Assembly (NCBI RefSeq): GCF_000514815.1 | Contig: NZ_AZWQ01000019.1 | Location: forward strand, 124,001 to 188,000 | Length of the DNA stretch: 64,000 bases | Source: Salinispora fenicalii | Lineage (GTDB): Bacteria; Actinomycetota; Actinomycetes; Mycobacteriales; Micromonosporaceae | Reading direction: 5' to 3' | In this document: positions 1 through 9,096 of the stretch, in pieces | Position numbering within the stretch: the first letter of the stretch is position 1 | Layout: each line of letters begins with the position of its first letter | Position numbers and translations under genes: made by a program | The notes under the pieces: model-generated | The model's database searches: none | Told to the model about the DNA's origin: nothing | The model's input: only the letters and a program-made list of their open reading frames with translations

Positions 1-1563
1 ATACCCCACCTCAAGAGTGGTGTACTTGGCTGGGTAGGCCCGCTCCCACATCTGGGTGGAGAAGCTGTTCGAGGTAATGCTGTAGTCCCACCGGTCCGCC
101 CGGCGAAGTAGCCCGCCGAAGTTCATCCGGCTCCCACCCGGGTAGCGCTGCTGGTCCAGGCCCATCACCTTGACCGGCGTGCCGTGGTGGGTCTGCACGT
201 GCACGGTACCGGGGCGTTTACGGACGAAATCCGGGAAGTTGACATTGTTGACCAGCCAGCGGGCCCGCGCCAACGCCCGGTAGGCGGCAGGGGTGCCGTC
301 GATCACATAGTCCACGCCCGGCGGCAGCGAATCCACCTTGTCCCGCCGAACGATCCACACTCCCCGTATGTGCGGGGCGAGCCGACGAGCGGCTTCATAG
401 ATGGCCGCCGGGTTGCAGGCGTAACCGCGGTACCAGTAGGCGGCGTACACCGCCAGCTGCGGGTCAACCGGCCGCAGCAACTCGGCCTGGTAGTACTTGC
501 GCAACCCGGCGCCCCGAGCCCGCCGGGCGGACCGCCTCGCCCGTCGGCGGACCTGCCGCGACTGCCGGGCAACGACGTCCCGCGCTCGGGATACACCGCG
601 CAGCGCGTTGAACGTACGCCACCGACCGGTGGCGACCAGTCGGTGCTTCAGCCCTTCGATCCCTTCCTGGGCCGGCAGGCCCCGCGCCGGACGCCAGCGG
701 TCGTAGTCAGCGCTGATCTGGGCGAAGAAGGCGGATCGCAGGTCCGGGGGAATCCGCTCCCCGGCACCGAGAACGGTCAGGTAATGCCAGATCATCCGTT
801 CGAAGAGCGCCACGCGGAGATCATCATCCGCCAGCTCTCCCTCATCCAGGAACTCAAACACCCGGTGCCACTGGGTGAAGACCTCGAAGTGCCGGTCCCC
901 GAGGGTCCGGGTAATCGCACCGGCCCGCCGCTGCCGGTAGTTCAGGCAGACCCGATCCAGCACCCCGATCCGCTTAGCGCACAGGAACACGGGATAGCTG
1001 AACGAGACATCCTCGTACCAGCCAGGGGCGAAGCGCAGCCCGTGCTCGAGCAGGAACTCGCGGCGCAGCACCTTATTCCACGCGGTATGCAGCAGGTGGA
1101 GCGTCTCCGGCCGATCACGCAACTCGAACGTCTCCGGTCCGAGCGGATCGGGGAAGACGTCACGCATCCCGCTCCGGGTGGAACGCCCGGTCCACCAGGC
1201 GCGCACATGGTCCACAACGAGGACATCAGGGTCGGTGGCGCGCAGCCGCTCGACTACCTCGGGGAGGCACTCCGGCACCAGCCAGTCGTCACTGTCAACA
1301 AACCACACGTACTCGCCGGTGGCCTGGTCCAAACCGGCGTTACGGGCCGGACCGAGCCCCTGGTTCTCCGGTAGCCGAAGGGCCCGCACCCGTTGGTCTC
1401 GGGCCGCGTACTCGGCCAGGATCTCACCGCTGCCATCCGGCGAGCAGTCATCGACACCAATCACCTCGATATCCGCTACCGGCTGCCCGAGGATCGAGTC
1501 CAGGCATTCGCGCAGGTAGCCCTGCACCCGGTAGGCCGGAACCACGAAACTGATCAGTGCCAC
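1..1563 (-). CDS. GT2 glycosyltransferase fused to CDP-glycerol glycerophosphotransferase-like domain (partial)
   Basis: The reverse strand is open from a GTG at 1563 to the window edge, so the C-terminus is missing. The N-terminus begins MALISFVVPAYRVQGYLREC and carries the GT2 signature VGVDDCSPDGSGE-like region followed by a DSDD metal-binding motif near residue 95, so it should use a nucleotide-sugar donor. After about residue 330 comes an arginine-rich linker, then YWYRGYACNPAAIYE and VQTHHGTPVKVMG, which match the start of the Glyphos_transf (TagB/TagF) domain. An AGGGGGG stretch precedes the GTG. It follows the DUF5941 gene by 11 nt and is last seen member of the exporter operon, so a role in a teichoic-acid-like polymer on the cytoplasmic face is inferred. 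Confidence 0.85.
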   Translation of the reverse strand, partial: MALISFVVPAYRVQGYLRECLDSILGQPVADIEVIGVDDCSPDGSGEILAEYAARDQRVRALRLPENQGLGPARNAGLDQATGEYVWFVDSDDWLVPECLPEVVERLRATDPDVLVVDHVRAWWTGRSTRSGMRDVFPDPLGPETFELRDRPETLHLLHTAWNKVLRREFLLEHGLRFAPGWYEDVSFSYPVFLCAKRIGVLDRVCLNYRQRRAGAITRTLGDRHFEVFTQWHRVFEFLDEGELADDDLRVALFERMIWHYLTVLGAGERIPPDLRSAFFAQISADYDRWRPARGLPAQEGIEGLKHRLVATGRWRTFNALRGVSRARDVVARQSRQVRRRARRSARRARGAGLRKYYQAELLRPVDPQLAVYAAYWYRGYACNPAAIYEAARRLAPHIRGVWIVRRDKVDSLPPGVDYVIDGTPAAYRALARARWLVNNVNFPDFVRKRPGTVHVQTHHGTPVKVMGLDQQRYPGGSRMNFGGLLRRADRWDYSITSNSFSTQMWERAYPAKYTTLEVGY

Positions 1564-1574
1564 CCGATCCCCCC

Positions 1575-3539
1575 CTAACCCGGCGAGCAACCGCTACCAC
1601 CGGTCGATCCCGCCGCCCTTTTGGCGCGGGCAGGCTTGATCACCCAGGCGAGAGTAACACTTCCTGCTAGTACCAACCAAAAGTAGGCAGCGAGTATAGC
1701 TACGCCAATCTCAACAATTCCGGAAATCGCCGATAGAGCCAGCACCGTCGACCGCCCTTCCCAACCCAGCATGGCGTCGTGCAACGGCGGGGCCAGCTTC
1801 CGCTTCTCCAATCGTGCGGTCAGGTCGTAATGGTGCAAGGTCAGCACAAAGATATACCCGAAGATCAGCCAGGCTGGGACGCCGCCGAGCACACCGACCG
1901 CGACCGCGAAGAGATACTCCGCCGCACGCAGCGCCGCCGGCACCAGCCAGTCCAGGGCCCCGCCGTGCGCGGCCCGAGCCCCCGCGGCGGCCAGCAGCAG
2001 CCCACCGAGCCCGACCAACGCCGTCCACCGCGGGAGGGGGTCCGCACCGAAGAGCGCGAGCCCGAGCAACACCGCCGCCACCAGTACCGCCGACACCGCC
2101 AGCCCCAGCGGGCCCGGCCAGCGCAACGTCGGCAGGGCGCGGGCCAGCGGTCCGTCGTCGCGATGCAGGCTGGTATCCACCAGATTCAATACTCCGACCT
2201 GCATCGAGCGGGCCCGCAGCAGCCGCAGCGCCGCGGTGTACCCAAGCGCCAGCACCATCCCGGTCAGCACCGCGAGGAGGGCGACCCGCTGGTCAAACAG
2301 GGCCGCCGCCAGGGCGATCAACGCCCATCGCTCACCGATCGGGAAGACCACCGTCCGCTTCAGCCAGTAGGTCACCGAACCGACGTCGGCCTGCACCCGG
2401 TTGGAGGCGGCACTGAGCCGGGCACCGAACCCACCCGACGAGGTCGCCCGCGGCCGACGGGCCGCCTCGTCGTGCATCGCGCCGTACCAGGTGTCGCTCA
2501 TGTGGCGGACGGTCTGCACGGCCATCGCGGCGATCGCCAGGGCCCAGCCGTAACGGAATCCGGCCTGGGTGGCGCCGTAGCCAAGGCCGGCGTAGACGAT
2601 GAACTCCTTGGCCCGGTCGGCCATGGTGTCGAGCCACCCGCCCCAGGCGCTGAAGTTACGGGTGTAGCGGGCGAGTTGCCCATCCACGCAGTCCAGCACG
2701 AAACCCAGGTAGAGCAGCACCGCACCGGCGACCAACGCGGGCCGCCCCCCGGCGCCGAAGAGCAGCGCAGCCGCCACCGCGAACGCCACCGAGAACATCG
2801 TGACCGTGGTGGGGCTCAGCCGGAGTCGGGCCGCCGCCTTGGTCACATACGGCGACCAGGTACTGACAAAGAAGGTGGTGAAGAAGTCATCGCGCTCCTT
2901 CACCGCCAGCCGCAACTCAGCCCGGTCCGGGTCGACGGCGGAGACGGCCGCCTCGGCTGCGGCCCGGTCGTCGGCAGCGGTGACCCGGTGCGCGACGAGT
3001 AGGCGTACCCGGTGGGCGAAGGTCACCGCGTCGCGGGCCACCAGGTTGGCGAAGAGCCGGTCAACGGCGGGCTCGTCGTCCACCAGACCGTGGGCCGTAG
3101 CGGCTCCCACCGGCACGACCTCAGCGGCGGTCGCACGCGCGGCGGCGACCAGGATCGGCAGATTTGCCGGATCCACCCGCAGCGCACCACCAAACACACC
3201 GGTGGCCTCGCCGTCCAGTGCCGCCGGCGACCCAGCGGCCACCACCTGCCCACGATCCTCTCGGACCACCGTCCGACCGGGCATCGGCGAATCGGCGAGC
3301 ACCAGCGCCACCGTCGGCTCAGCCGGGCTGGTCGCGAGGTGCCGCAGGACGGCCGTGTGCGCGACCAGATCAGCGCCGGTGACGAGAACCGGGCCGGTAG
3401 CCGACTCCGCCAGGTCAGCCAGCGTGGCCAGGTCACCGACCAGCCGCACCTCATCAATCCCCGCGTGGCGGCACTGTCCGGCCAGGCGGTCGGCGAGGCC
3501 CGCTGATCCGTCGTCAGTCAACACGAGCGCGAGCGTCAC
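1575..3539 (-). CDS. CDP-alcohol phosphatidyltransferase with DUF5941-type architecture
   Basis: 654 aa. The CDP-alcohol phosphatidyltransferase motif is complete: D283, D286-G287, A290-R291, G300, D304, D308 with correct spacing, placing a membrane enzyme that swaps CMP for an alcohol. The first 200 residues are soluble and look like a degenerate nucleotidyltransferase (it begins MTLALVLTDDGSAGLADRLA), and the last 250 residues contain further membrane helices. The ATG at 3539 overlaps the stop of the ABC ATPase gene by 4 nt, so it is translationally coupled. Co-location with TagGH-like and TagF-like genes suggests it makes or transfers a lipid or polyol phosphate for the same polymer. The exact substrate cannot be read from sequence. 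Confidence 0.85.
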   Translation of the reverse strand: MTLALVLTDDGSAGLADRLAGQCRHAGIDEVRLVGDLATLADLAESATGPVLVTGADLVAHTAVLRHLATSPAEPTVALVLADSPMPGRTVVREDRGQVVAAGSPAALDGEATGVFGGALRVDPANLPILVAAARATAAEVVPVGAATAHGLVDDEPAVDRLFANLVARDAVTFAHRVRLLVAHRVTAADDRAAAEAAVSAVDPDRAELRLAVKERDDFFTTFFVSTWSPYVTKAAARLRLSPTTVTMFSVAFAVAAALLFGAGGRPALVAGAVLLYLGFVLDCVDGQLARYTRNFSAWGGWLDTMADRAKEFIVYAGLGYGATQAGFRYGWALAIAAMAVQTVRHMSDTWYGAMHDEAARRPRATSSGGFGARLSAASNRVQADVGSVTYWLKRTVVFPIGERWALIALAAALFDQRVALLAVLTGMVLALGYTAALRLLRARSMQVGVLNLVDTSLHRDDGPLARALPTLRWPGPLGLAVSAVLVAAVLLGLALFGADPLPRWTALVGLGGLLLAAAGARAAHGGALDWLVPAALRAAEYLFAVAVGVLGGVPAWLIFGYIFVLTLHHYDLTARLEKRKLAPPLHDAMLGWEGRSTVLALSAISGIVEIGVAILAAYFWLVLAGSVTLAWVIKPARAKRAAGSTGGSGCSPG

Positions 3540-4285
3540 CGGGCCACCGCCCCGTGGTACGCGGCCAGCGCCTGGGCCATCGTCCCGTCCACTACCATTC
3601 GGCCGGCATCGAGGTAGAAGCCGCGCCGGCAGAACCGGGTCAGGTCCTGTTCGTTATGTGATACCAGCACCAGGGTGCGCCCCTCTCCGAGCAGACGGTC
3701 GATCGTCGCATAGCACCGCTGGCGGAATTCGGCGTCCCCGACCGCGGTCACCTCGTCCATCAACAAGACGGGGTGCGGCAGGTGCGAAATGATCGCAAAT
3801 CCGAGCCGGACTTTCATGCCGGACGAGTAGTGCCGCACCGACGTGTCGAGGGCCTGCTCCACCTGCTTGCCCGCGAACGACACGATCTCGTCCACCCGGC
3901 GACGCAGGTAGCTCGGTGAGAGACCGTGTAGGCCCCCAACCAGATACAGGTTCTCCCGGCCGGTCAGCTCGGCGGAGAAGCCGGCGGAGAGCTCCAGCAG
4001 CGGAGCGACCGCGCCGCGCACGGTGATCCAACCCTCATCGGGGATCAGCACCCCGGCGATGAGCCGCAGCAGGGTGCTCTTGCCGGTGCCGTTGCGGCCG
4101 ATCACCCCGACCGTGTCGCCGGCCGCAATCGAGAAGGAGAGATCCCGAAGCGGCCAGAACCGACCATCGGCACGACCACCGCGACGCCCCTGGTGCAGGG
4201 CGAGGTCCCGCAGCCGCAGTTGCCGGCGGCGGTTCCGGACGAAGCGAATTCCGAGCCCCGCTGCTTCGATGATCTGATCGGCCAT
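3536..4285 (-). CDS. ABC transporter ATP-binding protein, TagH/polysaccharide-export type
   Basis: 249 aa with Walker A GRNGTGKST (about residues 63-71), signature YSSGMKVR (about 153-160) and Walker B VLLMDE (about 173-178). The His of the switch is in LVSHNEQD. The family energises export of undecaprenyl-linked polymers such as teichoic acids or O-antigen. This one lacks the extra C-terminal domain of Wzt. The start is ATG 4285, with AAGGAGC upstream and only 1 nt from the permease stop; a longer frame upstream would lie inside the permease gene and is not used. It overlaps the DUF5941 gene by 4 nt. Confidence 0.9.
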   Translation of the reverse strand: MADQIIEAAGLGIRFVRNRRRQLRLRDLALHQGRRGGRADGRFWPLRDLSFSIAAGDTVGVIGRNGTGKSTLLRLIAGVLIPDEGWITVRGAVAPLLELSAGFSAELTGRENLYLVGGLHGLSPSYLRRRVDEIVSFAGKQVEQALDTSVRHYSSGMKVRLGFAIISHLPHPVLLMDEVTAVGDAEFRQRCYATIDRLLGEGRTLVLVSHNEQDLTRFCRRGFYLDAGRMVVDGTMAQALAAYHGAVAR

Positions 4286-4286
4286 C

Positions 4287-5114
4287 TCACAGCTCCTTGA
4301 GGACCGCCGGTTCGAGGCGGCGGAACGTCCACCAACCGACGGCGAGCACCAATAAACAGCCGGTAATCGTGGTACCGAGTAACTGGGCATCGGGGAACTC
4401 GTCGGGGTACCAGACCGCGTGGTGTAGTTGGAAGATCCCGACCAGGGGGTTTAGCTCGTACCCGACTTTAAGCCAGTCGGGCAGGCTGGAGTCCCGAACT
4501 AGGCCGAAAGGGTAAATGATCGGTGTGGCGTAGAAGAGCACCCGGACGACCAACCGCATGACTCGCTCGACGTCGCGCATCAACACGTTGGCCGCGGAGA
4601 GCAACAGGGCCAGGCCGACCAGCAGAACGCCCTGAAGGGTGATGGCCAGCGGGAGGGCGAGCACCGACCAGCCGGGGTGAATCCGCCCCGCCACCGCGTA
4701 CACCGCCGCGGCCGCCACCAGGAGGGGCAGGCCGGCCAGGTACTCGGCGACCCGCCCGGCAACCCGCCCGATCGGAAAGAACTGGCGGGGAAGGTTCATC
4801 GTGGTGATCAACCTGGCCTGGCCGGTCAGCGCGTTGGTCGCCTCCCCCAGCGCGGAGCTAGCCCACATCCAGGCGAAGATCCCGGTGAACAGGAACAACG
4901 GGTACGAGTCAGCCGCCTCGCCTAGATACCGACCAGTGTCCCGCTCGTACAGCACACCGAAGACGAACCAGTAGGTGGCTCCGAAGCCCAGCGGCTCGAT
5001 CAGGGACCAGAGATAACCCAACGCGGACTGCTGGTACTTAACCGCGAGGTCCCGCCGAACGAGGATGCGTAGCGCGCCCCGATGCGACCAGAGTGTCCCG
5101 ACGCCAGCGTTCAC
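4287..5114 (-). CDS. ABC-2 type permease, TagG/polysaccharide-export family
   Basis: 275 aa, six predicted membrane segments. The N-terminal amphipathic stretch RRDLAVKYQQSALGYLWSLI is characteristic of polysaccharide/teichoic acid exporters (RfbA, TagG). It should form the membrane channel with the ATPase directly downstream. Start is GTG 5114 with GCAGGAGG upstream. First gene of the leftward operon 5114-1, and 51 bp downstream of the serine dehydratase gene, so read-through from there is possible. Confidence 0.9.
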   Translation of the reverse strand: MNAGVGTLWSHRGALRILVRRDLAVKYQQSALGYLWSLIEPLGFGATYWFVFGVLYERDTGRYLGEAADSYPLFLFTGIFAWMWASSALGEATNALTGQARLITTMNLPRQFFPIGRVAGRVAEYLAGLPLLVAAAAVYAVAGRIHPGWSVLALPLAITLQGVLLVGLALLLSAANVLMRDVERVMRLVVRVLFYATPIIYPFGLVRDSSLPDWLKVGYELNPLVGIFQLHHAVWYPDEFPDAQLLGTTITGCLLVLAVGWWTFRRLEPAVLKEL

Positions 5115-5165
5115 CGCGTCGCCTCCTGCCCGGTCCGCGCCGCACCCCCGGTGCGCCGGTGGCGC

Positions 5166-6563
5166 TCAGCACTCGATCACGTTGACGGCGAGGCCGCCTC
5201 GCGCCGTCTCCTTGTACTTGACCTTCATGTCCGCCCCGGTCTCCCGCATCGTCTTGATCACCTTGTCGAGCGAGACGTGGTGCACACCATCACCCCGCAA
5301 CGCGAGCCGGGCAGCCGTGATCGCCTTGATGCTAGCCACCGCGTTCCGCTCGATGCAGGGGATCTGCACGAGGCCGCCGACCGGATCGCACGTCAGCCCC
5401 AGGTTGTGTTCCATGCCGATCTCGGCGGCGTTCTCCACCTGCTCCGGGCTGCCCCCCAGCGCCTCGGCCAGCCCGGCCGCCGCCATCGAGCAGGCCGAAC
5501 CCACCTCACCCTGGCAACCCACCTCAGCGCCGGAGATGGAGGCGTTCTCCTTGAACAGCACACCGATGGCGCCGGCGGCGAGCAGGAACCGCACCACACC
5601 ATCCGGGGTGGCACCCGGCCCGAACCGGTCGTAGTAGTGCAGGACCGCCGGAATAATCCCAGCCGCGCCGTTGGTTGGCGCGGTCACCACCCGGCCACCA
5701 CCGGCGTTCTCCTCGTTGACCGCGAGGGCGAAGAGGGTCACCCAATCCATCGCGCGCAGCGGATCCACCGCCCCCCGGCCCGCCGTCGACCGCATCGGGT
5801 CGGCGTCCATCATCAGACCGCGGTACAGCTCGGCGGCCCGCCGCCGGACCCGCAGCCGGCCGGGGAGCACACCGTCGCGTTCGCAGCCCCGCGCCACGCA
5901 CTCCCGCATCACCCGCCAGATCTCCAGCAGGCCGGCGCGCACCTCCCGCTCGCTCCGCCAGGACAGCTCGTTGGCGAGCATGACCTCACTGATGGACAGC
6001 CCGGTCTCCCGGGTCACGGCCAGCAGCTGCGCACCGGTCGAGAAGGGGTAGCGCACCGGGGTGGTATCCGAGGTGATCCGGTCCGCCCCCGCCGCCGCCT
6101 CATCCACGACGAACCCACCGCCAACCGAGTAGTAGGTACGGGCCCGGAGCTCGCCACTGGTCGAGTCGTAGGCGGCGAAGGTCATCCCGTTCGGGTGGTA
6201 CGGCAGTGACCGGCGGCGGTGCAGCACCAGGTCCCGAGCCGGATCGAAGTCAATCTCATGTGCGGCGAGCAGCGAGAGCCGGTGTTCGGCGCGGATCTGA
6301 TCAATCCAGCCCTCCACGGCGTCGGTGTCGACCGTCTCCGGCTCCTCACCGGCGAGCCCGAGCAGGACCGCCCGATCGCTGCCGTGGCCGCGACCGGTCG
6401 CTCCCAATGAACCGAACAGCTCGGCGCGGATCCGTACCGTCGCGTTGAGCAGCCCGTCCGCCTTGAGGCCGGCGACGAACGTCCGGGCGGCACGCATCGG
6501 CCCGACGGTGTGCGAGCTGGACGGCCCGATACCGACACTGAAGAGATCGAAAATACTGATCAT
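5166..6563 (-). CDS. sdaA: L-serine ammonia-lyase (single-chain, iron-sulfur)
   Basis: 465 aa from ATG 6563 (GAGGAAG upstream); begins [20 protein letters not shown], the standard opening of the SDH beta domain, so the 13-residue longer frame is rejected. The C-terminal alpha domain has the conserved cysteines in [16 protein letters not shown] and [16 protein letters not shown] that bind a 4Fe-4S cluster. It deaminates L-serine to pyruvate and ammonia in the cytoplasm. Full length for the family, all cluster cysteines present. It stands alone after a 232-bp upstream gap. It opposes SerC (encoded at 13646), which makes serine. Confidence 0.95.
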   Translation of the reverse strand: MISIFDLFSVGIGPSSSHTVGPMRAARTFVAGLKADGLLNATVRIRAELFGSLGATGRGHGSDRAVLLGLAGEEPETVDTDAVEGWIDQIRAEHRLSLLAAHEIDFDPARDLVLHRRRSLPYHPNGMTFAAYDSTSGELRARTYYSVGGGFVVDEAAAGADRITSDTTPVRYPFSTGAQLLAVTRETGLSISEVMLANELSWRSEREVRAGLLEIWRVMRECVARGCERDGVLPGRLRVRRRAAELYRGLMMDADPMRSTAGRGAVDPLRAMDWVTLFALAVNEENAGGGRVVTAPTNGAAGIIPAVLHYYDRFGPGATPDGVVRFLLAAGAIGVLFKENASISGAEVGCQGEVGSACSMAAAGLAEALGGSPEQVENAAEIGMEHNLGLTCDPVGGLVQIPCIERNAVASIKAITAARLALRGDGVHHVSLDKVIKTMRETGADMKVKYKETARGGLAVNVIEC

Positions 6564-6732
6564 TGCTGCACTTCCTCGCCGTCCTACCCGCCGTGCGGGC
6601 ACCGGTCCGGGTGACCGCCGTCAAACGGACATCCCGGGTGCCCGGATCTGTCGGGCCGGCCGGCCAGCCTACCCGCCCCGGCCCCGACACCCACCCTGAT
6701 GTCGCAGCCCACACCGGGGCCCGCCCTTGCCG

Positions 6733-6821
6733 AAGCGGTCCGGCGAGAGCGGACAGGCCGGTCAGCGCGGGCGCCAACCCCTCGCCGGCAAGCGATCAGG
6801 CGAAAGCGGACAGACCGGTCA
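6733..6821. repeat. Imperfect direct repeat copying the 3' end of the acyl-CoA dehydrogenase gene
   Basis: A 32-bp block at 6790-6821, which contains the last codons and stop of the gene at 6796, recurs at 6733-6764 with five mismatches (57-bp spacing). Both contain the core GCGGACAG-CCGGTCA. The copy lies in the non-coding gap before sdaA. Confidence 0.7.
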
Positions 6822-7956
6822 ACCGCTGCCCGATGACAAGCTGGTGGATCTCGGAGGTGCCCTCATAGGTAAGCACGCTCTCCAGGTTGTTGGCGTGCCG
6901 CAGCACCGGGTATTCACCGGAGACGCCGTTGGCCCCCAGGATCGTGCGGCATTGCCGGGCGATGGCCAACGCCTCCCGCACGTTGTTGAGCTTGCCCACG
7001 CTGACCTGGTCGGGGCGGAGCCGATGGGCGTCAGCGAGCCGACCGAGCTGCAAGGCCAACAGGTAGCCCTTGCTCCACTCCACCGCCATGTCGGCGAGCT
7101 TCGCCTGGGTGAGCTGGAACCCGGCGAGCGGGCGGCCGAACTGGGTACGGCTGCTCGCGTACTGCAGCGCCGTCTCCAGGCAGTCCCGGGCCGCGCCGAG
7201 CGCGCCCCAGACAATCCCGTGCCGCGCTTCGGTGAGGCAGCCCAGCGGCGCCTTCAACCCGACGGCCTCGGGCAGTTGGGCCGATGCCGGCACCCGTACG
7301 TCGTCCAGAGAGATCTCCCCCGTCACCGACGCCCGGAGTGACATTTTGCGCCGGATCTCGCGCACCGTCACCCCGGGCGTCCTGGTCGGCACGGCGAAAC
7401 CGCGGATCCCCTCGTCGGTGCGCGCCCAGATCACCGCGACGTCCGCAATCGTCGCGTTGGTGATCCACATCTTGGTGCCGTGCAGCACCCAGTCGTCGCC
7501 ATCGCGACGGGCCCGGGTGGCCATCGACGCCGGGTCGGAACCGTGGTCCGGCTCGGTCAGCGCGAAACAGCCGATCGTCTCCCCGGTAGCCATCGTGGGC
7601 AGCCAACGCTGCTTCTGCTCCGCGCTGCCGTAGCGCCAGATGGCGTACATCGCCAGCGACCCCTGCACCGAGACCAGAGAGCGGATGCCCGAGTCACCTG
7701 CCTCCAACTCCAGGCAGGCCAGACCGTAGGCGATGGCCGAGGAGCCGGCGCAGCCATACCCGGTCAGGTGCATGCCGAGCAGGCCCAGCTTGCCGAACTC
7801 CCGGGCCAGTTCCCGGGCAGGCACGCGACCTTCCTCGTACCAGGCGGCGACGTACGGCCGCACCTGCTCGTCAACGAGTTGACGGACGACGGTGCGAATC
7901 TGCCGCTCCTCGGCGCTCAGCGACGAATCGACGTCCAGCAAGTCGAGAGGGCTCAT
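6796..7956 (-). CDS. gcdH: Acyl-CoA dehydrogenase, glutaryl-CoA dehydrogenase-like
   Basis: 386 aa, full length. FAD and substrate motifs are CFALTEPDHGSDP, KMWITNA and SRTQFGRPLAGFQ; the catalytic base is the Glu of TYEGTSEIHQ near the C-terminus. The run SVQGSLAMYAIWRYGS resembles the glutaryl-CoA branch rather than short-chain enzymes. The branch oxidatively decarboxylates glutaryl-CoA to crotonyl-CoA in lysine/tryptophan breakdown, passing electrons to ETF. No ETF or CoA-transferase gene is nearby, so the substrate is a family inference. The small conserved gene at 7991 ends 34 bp upstream and may share its transcript. Confidence 0.85.
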   Translation of the reverse strand: MSPLDLLDVDSSLSAEERQIRTVVRQLVDEQVRPYVAAWYEEGRVPARELAREFGKLGLLGMHLTGYGCAGSSAIAYGLACLELEAGDSGIRSLVSVQGSLAMYAIWRYGSAEQKQRWLPTMATGETIGCFALTEPDHGSDPASMATRARRDGDDWVLHGTKMWITNATIADVAVIWARTDEGIRGFAVPTRTPGVTVREIRRKMSLRASVTGEISLDDVRVPASAQLPEAVGLKAPLGCLTEARHGIVWGALGAARDCLETALQYASSRTQFGRPLAGFQLTQAKLADMAVEWSKGYLLALQLGRLADAHRLRPDQVSVGKLNNVREALAIARQCRTILGANGVSGEYPVLRHANNLESVLTYEGTSEIHQLVIGQRLTGLSAFA

Positions 7957-7990
7957 AGCAGCACCTTAACGAAGACTCATCCCGCGTCGC

Positions 7991-8296
7991 TCAGTCGACC
8001 GCCGCGGGAAAGACGAATACCCGGGCATGGATCTGGTTACGCTGCTGCAGCGCGGCTCGCAGCGCCCGATGCAGCCCATCCTCCAGGTAGAGACCGCCGT
8101 TCCACTGCACCACGTGTGGAAACAGGTCGCCGTAGAAGGTCGAATCCTCGGCGAGGAGTTTGTCCAGCGCCAACTCACGCTTCGTAGTGATCAACTGATC
8201 CAGTCGCAACGGGCGCGGAGGGATCTCGGCCCACTGCTTGAGCGTCAGGCTGTGCTCGGGGTATGGACGCCCATCCCGGACCGCTCTGAAGATCAC
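7991..8296 (-). CDS. Small conserved actinobacterial protein, ParB-like dsDNA/toxin-antitoxin-type annotation possible
   Basis: 101 aa from GTG 8296, chosen because GGGGAGGGGAG lies 8-12 nt upstream; the longer frame has no SD. The sequence runs VIFRAVRDGRPYPEH... and contains LYLEDGLHRALRAALQQR, a motif reminiscent of ParB/sulfiredoxin-like folds (xDGxHR). Similar proteins are common in Streptomyces and are sometimes labelled VapB-type antitoxins, but no partner toxin is adjacent here. Function unknown. Confidence 0.75.
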   Translation of the reverse strand: MIFRAVRDGRPYPEHSLTLKQWAEIPPRPLRLDQLITTKRELALDKLLAEDSTFYGDLFPHVVQWNGGLYLEDGLHRALRAALQQRNQIHARVFVFPAAVD

Positions 8297-8480
8297 GACA
8301 GTTAGCTCCCCTCCCCGCGACCGGCTGCCCCGACCCGGCACCGCTGCACGCGACGCCGCGGGCAGCGGCGCCAATGACCATGTCAGCCTAACCGGCCAAG
8401 TCACGCCGTGTTCTACTGCTTTATGCCATTTTCGCCTCGACAGTTCGGTTTATCAACCGGACAAACCGCATTCTTCGGCA

Positions 8481-9083
8481 TTAACTCCATCGACCACGGC
8501 GGACCACCTCGTCCACCGGGCGACGTCCACGGCGCAGCGACGATGATCGTTGATCCACCGCACGGTAGCCGATGGTGACCGCGCCGACCGGCTCATACTC
8601 CAGGGGCACACCAAAAGCGGCTCGATACTCCTCCAGCCGCTGCGGCGGAATACCGAAAAAGCACGCCCCCAGACCCTCATCAACGGCGGTGAGCAGCATC
8701 AACAACGCGGCGAAGCCGGTGTCGATGTACCAGTAGGGCATCGACCAGCGCCCCGTCGACCGGTCCGCCCACCCCTTGTCCGGCTCCGCGTACCGGTCCA
8801 GGTATGCCGACCGGTTGGCGTGCGGCACGATGATCAGCGGGGCCCGACGCATTCCGGCCAACCAGCGTTCCCGGCCGCCCGTACCCGGCGTGGTCGCCGC
8901 CCAGAACCGATCCCGATCCTCGGCGGCCTCCAACACCAGGAAACCCCACCCCTGGGAGAAGCCCGCCGACGGCGCCCGGATCGCATGCGCCAACACGCGG
9001 TCCACCACCTCCGGCGGGACCGGCCGATCCGGGTCGTAGTTACGGACCATCCGACGACGCCGGACCACCTCGACGAACTCCAT
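8481..9083 (-). CDS. Nitroreductase family protein
   Basis: 200 aa from ATG 9083 (CGAGGAGGTGCG upstream). FMN-binding features are RRRRMVRNYDPDRPVP at the N-terminus and APSAGFSQGW, plus GLGACFFGIP for the second flavin contact. The family uses NAD(P)H and FMN to reduce nitro compounds or quinones. It starts 13 nt after the aldose epimerase stop, so the two are co-transcribed. Substrate unknown. Confidence 0.88.
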   Translation of the reverse strand: MEFVEVVRRRRMVRNYDPDRPVPPEVVDRVLAHAIRAPSAGFSQGWGFLVLEAAEDRDRFWAATTPGTGGRERWLAGMRRAPLIIVPHANRSAYLDRYAEPDKGWADRSTGRWSMPYWYIDTGFAALLMLLTAVDEGLGACFFGIPPQRLEEYRAAFGVPLEYEPVGAVTIGYRAVDQRSSSLRRGRRPVDEVVRRGRWS

Positions 9084-9096
9084 CGCACCTCCTCGA

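Noticed and set aside
184-1374. Long plus-strand open frame at the left edge
   Set aside because: It is antisense to a frame with clear GT2 and CDP-glycerol transferase motifs; its own translation is Pro/Arg/Gly-rich with no family features.
5082-6209. Plus-strand frame opposite sdaA
   Set aside because: Mirror of the serine dehydratase gene; composition typical of antisense high-GC frames.
6564-6795. Possible glycine or other riboswitch before sdaA
   Set aside because: I looked for the paired glycine-aptamer core and saw none; only a direct repeat.
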